In this document: positions 1-9,800 of the stretch, in pieces
Numbering within the stretch: the first letter of the stretch is position 1
Layout: every line of letters begins with the position of its first letter
NCBI RefSeq assembly: GCF_029931775.1
Contig: NC_079323.1
Location: forward strand, 2,825,001-2,889,000
Reading direction: 5' to 3'
Source of the DNA: Euleptes europaea
Lineage: Eukaryota > Chordata > Lepidosauria > Squamata > Sphaerodactylidae
DNA length: 64,000 nucleotides
Translations under genes and position numbers: made by a program
Notes under the pieces: generated by a model
Seen by the model: the letters and a program-made list of their open reading frames with translations, nothing else
What the model was told of the DNA's origin: nothing
Databases searched by the model: none

Positions 1-148
1 CTAAACACTTTCTTCAATGAAAAGGGGTTTCCTTCCTTCTCTGAGGCCAGAAAGGGAGGGTGCCTCGGGGAAGGAGATTCTCCAACTGGAGAAACCTCTA
101 TCATCCTTTAGCTAGTCCTTGAGATTCCTCCACCACCAAACATCCTGG

Positions 149-466
149 AGAAGAAGAAGAACAGCAACAACAACAGTTGGTTTTTATATGCCGACTTTCT
201 CTACCACTTAAGGAAGAATCAAACTGGCTTACAATCCCCTTCCCCTCCCCACAACAGACACCCTGTGAGGTAGGTGGGGCTGAGAGAGCCGTCACTAGCC
301 CAAGGTCACCCAGCTGGCTTCATGTCTAGGAGTGGGGAAAGAAATCCAGTTCATCAGATTAGCCTCTGCCGCTCATGTGGAGGAGTGGGGAATCAAACCT
401 GGTTCTCTAGATCAGACTCCGCTGCTCCAAACCACCGCTCTTAACCACTACACCACGCTGGCTTTT
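149..466 (-). repeat. tRNA-derived SINE (GTGTAGTGGTTAAGAG type)
   Basis: Reversed copy. It has the A box (TGGTGTAGTGG) at the right end, a B box (GGTTTGATTCC), the duplicated CTCCACATGAGC region, and an (AAG/AAC)n tail at the left. Confidence 0.85.
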
Positions 467-497
467 TAGATAATTTACCCCCTCAGACTCTCCACAC

Positions 498-673
498 CAG
501 TGGTTCCCACTTGGTGCTCTGTGAAATATCTCCTAGTGCTCCGTGAAGAGATTGGAAAGAAAAATACTACTTTCGTTCGGTTTAGTATATGGGTGCTAGG
601 TGAAAATTAGTGCTCCGTGGCGAATTTATCTCCTGAAAAGTGCTCCATGACTCAAAAAGTGTGGGAACCGTGA
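498..673 (+). mobile_element. Non-autonomous hAT element, family 2
   Basis: Starts CAGTGGTTCCC and ends near GGGAACC. It is flanked by CTCCACAC (490-497) and CTCTACAC (674-681), a 7/8 target duplication. Related copies lie at 1166 and 49934. Confidence 0.75.
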
Positions 674-681
674 CTCTACAC

Positions 682-966
682 CACTGGTTCCCAACCAGGG
701 GTTCGTGGACCCCCAGGGGTCTGTGAGAACTAAATTAAGGTCCGCGAAACAAAGTTATAAACCCATAATAAATTAATATTTTCAATTAAAAGTTCTCTAT
801 TATAAAAATATATATTCAAATATTATTCTAAGTTTAATGTTTAACTAACAGTTATGATTAAAGATTATTTTCAAATTCTCGGCATTTTTATTTTGAACCT
901 TGGGGTCCCTGCACCGAACAAAAAAGTCCTAGTGGTCCCTGGTCAAAAAAAGGTTGGGAACCACTG
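682..966 (+). mobile_element. Non-autonomous hAT element, family 1
   Basis: Terminal inverted repeats CACTGGTTCCCAACC / GGTTGGGAACCACTG, with perfect 8-bp target duplications CTCTACAC at 674-681 and 967-974. A near-identical copy with its own perfect duplication lies at 52363-52648. Confidence 0.93.
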
Positions 967-1165
967 CTCTACACAACAGTCGGAACACGCACACAACACT
1001 AGACAAAATGCAGGGACAGAGTGGACACAGGCACAGCTAGGGTTGCCAACTCCAGGCTAGGAAATTCCTGGGGATTTTGGGGTGGAGCCTAAGGAGGGCG
1101 GAGTTTGGGGAGGGGAGGGACCTCAGCAGGGTATAATGCCACTAAGTCTACCTTTTTCTCTAGGG

Positions 1166-1525
1166 CAGCGGTTCCCAAACTGCGCTCCACAGAGCACTTG
1201 GTGCTCTGCAAAACGTCTCCTACTGCTCCGTGAAGAGATTAGAAAGAAAAATACTACTGTCATTTGGTTTAGTATATAGGTGCTACTGAGAGACACTGTC
1301 CTTCAGTGTGACTCCTCTGAAGATGCCGGCCACAGCTGCTGGCGAAACATCAGGAAAGAAAATACCAAATACCACAGTCACACAGCCCGAATAACCTACA
1401 AGAACCAATGAACTCTGACCGTGAAAGCCTTCGACAATATATAGGTGCTAGTTGAAAATTAGTTCTCCATTGCAAATTTCTCTCCTGAAAAGAGCTCCAT
1501 GACTCAAAAGGTGTGGGAACCTCTG
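1166..1525 (+). mobile_element. Non-autonomous hAT element, family 2, itself interrupted
   Basis: CAGCGGTTCCC ... GGGAACCTCTG, with target duplications CTCTAGGG (1158-1165) and CTCCAGGG (1526-1533). A 152-bp Penelope-type fragment sits inside at 1286-1437. Confidence 0.85.
1286..1437 (+). mobile_element. Penelope-like fragment with 13-bp target duplication
   Basis: Flanked by TATATAGGTGCTA at 1273-1285 and 1438-1450. Holds the GAAGATGCC...GGCGAAAC motif and the CAAGAACCAATGAACTCTGA end shared with 23.3-23.9, 55.6 and 56.6 kb. Confidence 0.7.
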
Positions 1526-1659
1526 CTCCAGGGAACTGAGCTCCATAGAGATCTTGGAGCCAGAGATCTGATGCAATTCCAGGAGAACTCCTGGCTCCAC
1601 CTGGAGGTTGGCATCCATAGTTGGACCAGATGTGTGCTTCACGTATTGTTATTTTAACC

Positions 1660-2460
1660 TTCCCACTTTTCAGTTCCCGGAGTTGCTAAGGATCATGCAG
1701 GGCGGCTTTGCTGGATTACTAGAGGACTAGCTGCTGAATCTCTTGGCGTGTAGCAGGCATATCTCCATATCCTTGTTTTCCGGGACACCTTTTGTCTGAG
1801 CATTACTTATTTAACACGGGTACGCCATGCTTTATCCGTCCCTCTCGGGTTGCCAGACACTGATACTGTGGCCATTTCGAATTTCCTTTTGTGTGTCCCT
1901 GCATTTTTCGGCAATGCAACCTGAACCCCCCCCCCTCCCCCATTGTTTTGTGTGTAGAAGCATCTCAGTTAGATTATCAGCATACTGGACAGATGTGGGG
2001 GAGGCCGCAGGGGCACAAGGGATAAAATGATCCCGAATGAAGCGTCTAATCGGACCGAGGGTCAAAGCAAAAGAGCTTTTTTGTTCCACAGATTGCAAAT
2101 ATGTGGAGCTGGGGGGTGGGGGTGGGGGAGAAGAGGAAGACCCAAGGCTGGGGGGGGGGGAGTGAACAGGCTGCAGCAAGAGACCCGGGAGGAAGAGGGC
2201 AGGGAAGTCTGCAGCCTCCCTCGGATTGGCTGCCGGTGATGTCACCCTCTAAGCACACCGCTCAGCCCATGCTCAGGTTGACTCTGCGTTTCTCGGGGAC
2301 AAACCTCTATCGCTCGCCAATGTCACGCTTTGTGTGTGAACGCTTTGCTGGATTCCGCAGCATGATTTAGTGATTCATCACATGGCCACCCACCAAAAAT
2401 CAGGGGGGGTTACATGGGGGTGAACTGGGGCATCTCAGCAAGGGGAGCTCTGAGAGGCCG
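1660..2460. promoter_or_regulatory. Repeat-free stretch with CCAAT-box and CRE-like sites
   Basis: This is one of few repeat-free intervals upstream of the MROH gene. It has an inverted CCAAT box (ATTGG, 2225-2229) followed by a near-CRE (TGATGTCA, 2237-2244) and a purine-rich G run at 2110-2165. It may be an upstream promoter or untranslated exon of the MROH gene; no initiator or TATA is evident. Confidence 0.3.
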
Positions 2461-2466
2461 CTGCCC

Positions 2467-2774
2467 TAGGGTTGCCAACCTCCAGGTCGTAAGGTTGCAT
2501 GACCAACACAAGCAAAAAAGTGCTGTAACAGCGACCAGCAACAGAAACATGAGCCCAGTGCTGTTTTGTTTCTGTTGCTAACCTCCAGGTCGTGGCTGGA
2601 GATCGCCCGCTATTACAACTGATCTCCAGCCAATAGAGATCACTTCACCTGAAAAGACCACTTTGGCAATTGGACTCTATGGCACTGAAGTCCCTCCCCT
2701 CCCCAAACCCCGCCCTCCTCAAGCTGCACCCCCAAAATCTCCAGGTATTTCCCAGTCCGGAGCTGGCAACCCTA
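2467..2774 (+). mobile_element. TAGGGTTGCCA hAT MITE with 89-bp insert
   Basis: Flanked by CGCTGCCC / CACTACCC (6/8). An insert at 2491-2579 is bounded by AACCTCCAGGTCGT at 2477-2490 and 2580-2593. Confidence 0.85.
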
Positions 2775-2828
2775 CACTACCCCCTGGCTGCCCCCATCAT
2801 ACTTCTGCTGCCAACAGGAACAGCTCCC

Positions 2829-3590
2829 TGCCCTCCTCTGAGTGACAGCTCTTCAAATACGTCAAGAGAGCAATCCTGTCCCCCCTCAGCCTCCTCTTCT
2901 CCAGACTGAACATTCCCAACTCCCTCGGCCTTTCCTCGTAGGGCTGGGTCTCCAGGCCCCCCAGATCATCTTTGTCGCTCTCCTCTGCACCCACTCTATT
3001 CTGTCCACATCCTTTTTGAAGTGAGGCCTCCCGAACTGCACACTCCAGGTGCGGGCTGACCCATGCAGTGTACAGCGGAACTATGGCATCTTGCGATTTG
3101 GATGTTATGCCTCTGTTGATGCACCCCAAGATGTATCAAAACAGATAAAAGGAAGTTTTTCTTCACACAACACATAGCTAAATTGTGGAACTCCCTGCCC
3201 CAGGATGTGGTGATGGTTGCCAACTTGGAAGGCTTTGAGAGGGGAGTGGACATGTTCATGGAGGAGAGGGCTATCCATGGCTACTAGTCAAAATGGATAC
3301 TGGTCATGATGCACAGCTATTCTCTCCAGTATCAGAGGAGCATGCCTATTCTATTAGGTGCTGTGGAGCACAGAGTGCACAATGTTGCTGCAGTCGTCTT
3401 GTTATTGGGGGCTTCCTGGAGGCACCTGGTTGGCCACTGTGATAACAGACTGCTGGACTTGATGGGCCTGTGTCTGATCCAGCAGGGCTTTTCTTATGTT
3501 CTTATGTAAGATCGCATTAGCTTTTTTTGTCGCTGTATCACACTGGCTGCTCAAATTTAATTTATGGTCCACCTGTACCCCCATATCTGA
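2829..3590 (-). mobile_element. CR1-type LINE 3' region, interrupted
   Basis: Reverse-strand CR1 sequence (translates GLETQPYEERPRELGMFSLE) on both sides of a plus-strand CR1 copy at 3129-3508. Confidence 0.75.
3129..3508 (+). mobile_element. CR1-type LINE 3' end
   Basis: Contains TGTGGAACTCCCTGCCCCAGG and ends GGGCTTTTCTTATGTTCTTATG, the octamer-repeat 3' end of reptile CR1. Confidence 0.88.
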
Positions 3591-3744
3591 TTTGAATGCC
3601 ACTTTGGGCAAAAAGCAGGTTACAAATTTAAATTGTAAATGTATTTGTTTGTTTAAAGGCATTTAAAAAACTTTCTCATGACAAAGGTTTTCCACCTTTA
3701 CCTTTCAAAAATATTGACTACACACCAACTCTGCACTGGGACAT

Positions 3745-3850
3745 TCCTCGCCATTTTGGGGTGGAGCCGTGGGAGGGCAGGGTTTGGGGGAGGGATTTTA
3801 GCAGGGGTGTGACACCATGGAGTCTGCCCTCCAAAGCTGCCAATTTCTTT
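3745..3850 (-). mobile_element. hAT MITE fragment
   Basis: Internal part of the TAGGGTTGCCA MITE (GGGGTGGAGCC to CCTCCAAAGC) without either end. Confidence 0.6.
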
Positions 3851-3936
3851 GGGGAACTGAACTCTGGAAATAAGTTGTAATTTTGGGAGAAAGCTGTGGG
3901 AGTTCTGACCCCCACACACCTGAGAGGTTTCATTGG

Positions 3937-4135
3937 TAGAGTTGCCAACCTCCAGGTGGTGGGGATCTTCCAGAATTACAACTGATCTCCAGGTGACAGA
4001 GATCAGTTCCCCTGGGGAAAGTGGCTGCTTTGGAGGGTGGGTCCTATGGCACTATACCCCACTGAGGTCCCTCCGCTCCTAAAATCCCAAACTCCCCAGT
4101 CTCCACCCACAAAATCTCCAGGAATTTCCCAACCC
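3937..4135 (+). mobile_element. TAGGGTTGCCA hAT MITE, right end missing
   Basis: Starts TAGAGTTGCCAACCTCCAGG and runs to CAGGAATTTCCCAACCCACC. Confidence 0.8.
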
Positions 4136-4662
4136 ACCCTATTCCTTGGGGAAGGGAGTCGTCTGTTCTGGTTCTGTTGCAAGCAAAGTTTTCAAACAAA
4201 GATTCAGTTTTGGTCTGATGGGGGGAAATATAAATGTTTGATGTCAAGAGAAACTTTAGAGCCTTCTGCCTATCATGGGAAAGACTTTGTCCCACGTAAC
4301 CATCTGCTGAGCTTTAGAACACCGCTTCTCTAGATGATCGGGTAGGTTCCCGCCGGGAGACCAGAGCCCACTTCACCTGACCAATCGACACCTCAATCCT
4401 TCCTTTATTACCTGTGCGTGTTCTCATAGCAACTCTACTCCTTGGTTTCCGGGGTGACCCCTCTGTCTGCGGTGTAATCCTTGCCGACCATCCACTGCTA
4501 TCGTTCCGAGCCTTAAGTTGGATGTCTGGAGTGAATTTCCAATCAACCCGACCCTTAGGAGAAAAGTAAGTCCTTTTAAACAGCCCCTGTTTGTAAACTG
4601 CTGTAGTACCCTATTCTGGAAGCGGATGAACCTTCCCGTTCCAGTCAATTGGAGGTCTGGAG
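4136..4662. other. Unique sequence, no gene seen
   Basis: No repeat or coding signal that I recognise; short open frames on both strands look like chance. Confidence 0.5.
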
Positions 4663-4882
4663 TAGGGTTGCCAACCTCCAGGTGGCACCTGGAGATCTCC
4701 CACTATTACAATTTATGTCCAGACAACCAAGATTTTCTCCCCTGGAGAAAATGGCGGCTTCAGAGGGTGGATTCTCTGGCATGATGCTCTGCTGAGGTCT
4801 CTCCCCTCTCCAAACCTCCGCCCTCCTCAGGCTCCACCCCCCAAATCTCCAGGCATTTCCCAACCCAGAACTGGCAACCCTA
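4663..4882 (+). mobile_element. TAGGGTTGCCA hAT MITE, complete
   Basis: Both ends present (TAGGGTTGCCA ... TGGCAACCCTA). Target duplications GTCTGGAG / GTCTGGGG (7/8). A clean 220-bp reference copy. Confidence 0.92.
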
Positions 4883-5308
4883 GTCTGGGGTCATGCAGAG
4901 TGTATCTGCAGTGCTGGTTTAACTGTCATTTCCTCTTCCCAAAGATCTCTGGGAATTGTAATTTTGGGAGGAGGGGGGAACCAACATCCTCCAGTTCCCA
5001 AGATCTGAATTCAACGTTTAAAATTCCAACACGTTTTCAAATGTTGTATTTGACTGTTGAAGTTTACATCTCAAGAATGCAAGCATCTGAACTTCTGTTG
5101 GTGATGTACCAAGCAATGGAACTGTCAAAGTCAATATTTTACATTTATTCACACAAACACACACATATTCTCTTTCTTTGAAACCACCTGATTGCAACAG
5201 CAGCTATAGCTGGAAATGTAAAACAAAATCATTAGGAGATTATACATTTGAATTGTTGTATTTGATGATTAAGCAGATGCATTACATTCTAACAAAGAAT
5301 GTGAAAAA

Positions 5309-6054
5309 TCAGGTTGCCAACCTCCAGGTAGAGGTTGAGCCATAGTTAGTAAGATACTATAAATCGAAACACCTGTGCCACAATTAATGTAAATTGAAGA
5401 AAATGGCGGCACGCAGGCTCAAAGGAAACAACAATGTTGAATAAAGCAATATAATCTAAAGATATACGGGCATTAATCTCATGCCCTAGAACAATATCCA
5501 TACATGAAACAATATACAACAGGCATTATACAACAGGCATTATACAATTTTCCATTTTGCACCATTATAAAGAGACCAGAATAAGTTAAACCACAGATAG
5601 GCAACTCCAGTCCAGGAGCCCTAAAGATCCATAAATTAGAAAAGCCTCCCGCCCGGGAGAGTGCAAGGTTCAACTGAAACCAAAAATAGCTCCTGCTAGG
5701 CACCTGTTGTATAATGCCTGTTGTATATTGTTTCATGTATGGATATTGTTCTAGGGCATGAGATTAATGCCTGTATATCTTTAGATTATATTGCTTTATT
5801 CAACATTGTTGTTTTCTTTGAGCCTGCGTGCCGCCATTTTCTTCAATCAACCTCCAGGTAGAGCCTGGAGATTTACTAGAATTACAACTGAGTTCCAGAC
5901 TACAGAGATCAGCTCCCCTGGAGAAAATGGCAGCTTTCGAGGGCGGACTCTATGGCATTATACCTGCTGAGCTCCCTCCCCTCCCCAAACCCCACCCTTC
6001 TCAGGCTCCACCCCCAAGCCTACAGGTATTTACCAATCAGAGTTGGTAATCCTA
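5309..6054 (+). mobile_element. TAGGGTTGCCA hAT MITE carrying a 514-bp foldback
   Basis: The MITE start is at 5309-5333 and the body at 5848-6054. Between them is an insert bounded by 16-bp direct repeats (CAACCTCCAGGTAGAG). Confidence 0.85.
5334..5847. mobile_element. Foldback element with ~150-bp inverted arms
   Basis: The left arm 5394-5550 (TTGAAGAAAATGGCGGCACG...) and the right arm about 5700-5846 are near-identical reverse complements around a ~150-bp centre. Direct repeats CAACCTCCAGGTAGAG (5318-5333, 5848-5863) flank the insert. No coding sequence is visible. The class is uncertain; the long target duplication resembles the Penelope-type inserts elsewhere in the window. Confidence 0.75.
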
Positions 6055-6095
6055 TGAAAAGAGTAAAGACCTCTCATGGGGGAGAACCTGAATGT

Positions 6096-6506
6096 TAGGG
6101 CTGCCAACCTCCTGGTGGGGCCTGGCGATCTCCTTCTATTACAGTTGGCCTCCAGACGACCAGGATCAGTTCTCCTGGAGAAAATGGCTGCGTTGGAAGG
6201 TGGAAATTATGGCATTATACCAAACCCTGCCCTCCCCAGGCTCCACCAGGGTTGCCAACCTCCAGATGGTAGCTGGCGATCTCCTGCTATTACGAATGAT
6301 CTTCAGCCGAGAGAGATCAGTTCCCCTGGAGAAAATGGCCGCTTTGGCTATTGGACTCTATGGCATTGAAGTCCCTCCGAAGACCCCGCCCTCAGGCTCC
6401 ACCCCAAAAACCTCCCACCAGTGGCGAAGAGCAACATGGCAACCCTAGGCTCCACCCCCCCAAAAAAAATCTCCAGGTATTTCCCAACCCAGAGCTGGCA
6501 ACCCTA
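6096..6506 (+). mobile_element. TAGGGTTGCCA hAT MITE (outer copy of a nested pair)
   Basis: Outer halves 6096-6246 and 6448-6506, with weak duplications CTGAATGT / CTGGTTGT. It ends 47 bases before MROH exon 1. Confidence 0.85.
6247..6447 (+). mobile_element. TAGGGTTGCCA hAT MITE (inner copy)
   Basis: Inserted into another copy of the same family. It has perfect 8-bp target duplications GGCTCCAC at 6239-6246 and 6448-6455. Confidence 0.93.
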
Positions 6507-6554
6507 CTGGTTGTTGTTATGAGTGTCTACACATCTCCATGTCTCAGTTGCAGA

Positions 6555-6801
6555 ATGGACATACACGGGTTCCCAGGGGATGTAGAGGAAGACCTGCCAG
6601 ATGCCGCCGCCCTCCTAGGATGGGGAGATTCCAACACGTCATTCAGTAGCCGGAACGACATAGATCTGAGCTGTGGAGACTTTCCGGATGAGGTGGGGGA
6701 TTTGGCTCCCGATGGAAGCGGGCCACTCCTCAGGTGCCTCAAGAGAATCTACCGGAAGGGGAAGAAGGAAAAAACGAGGCGGAGAAGGACCATCACTTCA
6801 G
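6555..6801 (+). CDS. MROH exon 1 (first recognised coding exon)
   Basis: Encodes residues 1-82, starting MDIHGFPGDVEEDL and ending in a lysine/arginine-rich run before TITS. The donor is TCAG|gtaaag, and the exon ends in phase 1. An acceptor-like TTGCAG ends at 6553, so the exon probably carries one 5' UTR base and a non-coding exon lies upstream. A nested pair of hAT MITEs ends 47 bases upstream. Confidence 0.8.
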
Positions 6802-9800
6802 GTAAAGGAAGAGAGGGGATGACTGGGTTCAACTGTTCACACATCCCTTGCTACTAGGGTTGCTAACCTTCAGGTGGGAACTGGGGGGGGGCTCTCCTTA
6901 GGGTGGCCAGCTCCGAGTTGGGAAATACCTGGAGTTTTTGGGGGTGGAGCCTAAGGAGGGTGGGGTTTGGGGAGGGGAGGGACTTCAATGCCATAGAGTC
7001 CAATTGCCAAAGCGGCCATTTTCTCCAGGGGAACTGATCTCCCCTTCAAATATCCTAGAAGCAGAATCCCACTATGTAACAGGGAAGATATTCCTTTCCT
7101 TTTTGGATACTAATTTAATCTCTCTCTCTCTTTTTTCTTTTCTCTCCGTTTCTCTCTTTCACTTGCATTTTTAGTCCCCGATCTTTCTGCCATGGCAACT
7201 ATTTGGGAGGAAAACGAGCATCCCGGTTGCCGGGACGAGCCGGAGCACTTTCTGGCTTCCTGGAGGAGCACCGTAGATTATTTCAACAACAAGAAAGAGG
7301 TATGGAGAGTAGGGTTGCCAGGTCCTTCTTCGCCACCGGCAGGAGGTTTTGGGGGCAGAGCCTGAGGAGGGCGGGGGGTTGCGGAGGGGAGGGATTTCAA
7401 TGCCATAGAGTCCAATGGCCAAAGCGGCCTTTTTCTCCAGGGGAACTGATCTCCATCGGCTGGAGATCCATTGTAATAGCATGAGAGCTCCAGCTACTAC
7501 CTGGAGGTTGGCAGCCCAATGCAGAGTCTCCCTCCTGCCTGAAAACTCCGGTCTTCTTGCAGCTCTGAGAAACTGTAGCAGCACCTGGCAGCCCAAAGGG
7601 CCTGTCCAGTTCCCCGGGGCTCCCTATACGGCTTCTGGCCTGGATCCCAAGCACTTCCTTTAGACGGTCTTCTCCTGCTTTCACCCTCATGAGTAGAAAT
7701 GCAGTGTCCGCCCTCCAAGCAGCCATTTTCTCCATGGGAACTGATCTCTTTCATCTGGAGATCAATTATCATTCCAGAGGATCTCCAGGCCCCACCTGGA
7801 GGTTGGCAACCCTAGCCAGTAATGTGGTATCATCTTCACATCTGAAATTATTAATGTTCCTTCCACCCATGTTCACTTCACCTTTATCTAAATCCAATCC
7901 AGCTTTCTTTATAAATTGACTGTATTATGTGTACACCGTCCTGATTCAGCGCCCCAGGGATAGGGTTGCCAGAGCAGGGTTGGGAAATACCTGGAGATTT
8001 TGGGGGTGGATCCTGAGGAGGGAGGGGTTTGGGGAGGGAAGGGACTTCAATGCCGTAGAGTCCAATTGCCAAAGCGGCCATTTTCTCCAGGGGAACTGAT
8101 TTCTATCACCTGGAGATCAGTTGTAATAGTGGGAGATCTCCAGCCACCACCTGGAGGTTGGCAACCCTGTTCAGGGAGTGTATTCTGAAATCATCATTTG
8201 GACAAGGGGGGAAGGAATCAAAACCTCAACAATTTAGGTTGAATTGAATCCTGGAAGCTTCTGGCTTCTCTCTGCTGGTAATGTCCCTATTACAGTGACG
8301 TTTTTCTAATGGGGACCCAGACACAAAATGTGCAGTTCCAAGGAGAAAAAAATGCGCAGTTCCCAAAGAACATTTATGCAGATCAAACCTTTTTTTCTTC
8401 ATTAGTGTTGCCAGATTCCCAGGACTGGTGAGTTTAATCCCATTTAAGAGAAATTGGTAAACGTAACGGAATGTGTCTGTAGAGAATAAAACATGCATGT
8501 GCACGCACACTCAAGGAAAATGCACAGGTGTTAGGGTTGCCAACCTCCAGGTAATTACTCAAAGCATAGGGTTTTGTTTGTATTTAACCTCCAGGTAATG
8601 GCTGGAGATTCCCTGATATTACAACTGATCTCCAAGCAACAGAGATTGGTTCCCCCGGAGAAAATGGCTCCTTTGGAGGGTGGGGCTCTATGACATTATA
8701 CCCCATTGAAGTCCCTGCCCTCCCCAAACCCCGCCCTCCTCAGGCTCCACCCCCAAAATCTCCAGGTATTTCCCAACCCAGAGCAGGCAACTGTAACAGA
8801 TGAGTTTAAGGTTGCCAGCTCCAGGTTGGGAGATTCCTGGAGATCTGGAAAGAGCTGGGTTTGGGGAGGGGAGGGACCTCATCCTGGTATAATGCCATAG
8901 AGTCTACCCTCCAAAGCTGCCGTTTTCTCCAGGGGAACGTATCTCTGTGGCCTTGAGATCCGTTATAATTCCAGGGGATCTCCAGGCCTGCCACAGATGT
9001 TGGCAACCCTCAATACATTGCAGCAGCACAGTTTATGCCCGGTAATTACATTCCCCCTGCTCCTCCCCATTTGCTTTAGGATGGGGTAATGAAGAAAAGT
9101 TTCCTGCGGTTCCTATCTATCCTCAGCAAGACGATGAACTGGAATAACATGACCGAATTCTTTATGGACAACTTCACATCCGACCTTGTGGGAGCCATAA
9201 CGGTGAGTTAGTGGCTTCCTAGAGGCCCCTGGTTGGCCACTGTGTGAACAGACTGCTGGACTTGATGGGCCTGGGTCTGATCCAGCAGGGCCTTTCTTAT
9301 GTTCTTATGTTCTTATGAGTGGGGATGTCAGGGAACACCAGGATGCCTCTGGCCTCCTTGGGCTCCAGCGTGGGGTTGCCAGCCTCCAGGCTCCATTCAG
9401 CATGAGAACTAGCTAAGATGCAGTCCATGTTGAATCCTGATGAAGATGTCCATCGAAACAGGAGAATAACCAGATCCCTGTTGCGAGGGAAGGGTTCACT
9501 GGATCTACGCTGCCAACTGAGGGAGCGCTCCATTGATGGGTCATTGAACCGTGGATTAAGTCCAGAAACTACATTTCACACTGCAGGGAGATCATATTCT
9601 CTGATACTTGATTTGATCTCAAGGAGTATTACAGACACAGGATCTGGACTCTGTCAATTATTGCAGTATTTCTGCTATGGACACTCCCTCATTGTATTGT
9701 TTTGTGTTACAATTTAAATTCTATTGGTGGTGTGATATATCTGTGCTTTGTATATACTACTGAATTTTTTTAGATACTATATAGTGACTTGGATAAACTA

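Larger units (their letters stand above)
1038..1619 (-). mobile_element. TAGGGTTGCCA hAT MITE split by a hAT element
   Basis: Left part 1038-1165 and right part 1526-1619 form one reverse-orientation MITE. The interruption is the hAT copy at 1166-1525. Confidence 0.85.

Noticed and set aside
1832-2245. A 137-codon minus-strand frame in the promoter-like region
   Set aside because: Low-complexity proline/serine run over a G-rich tract; no family resemblance.
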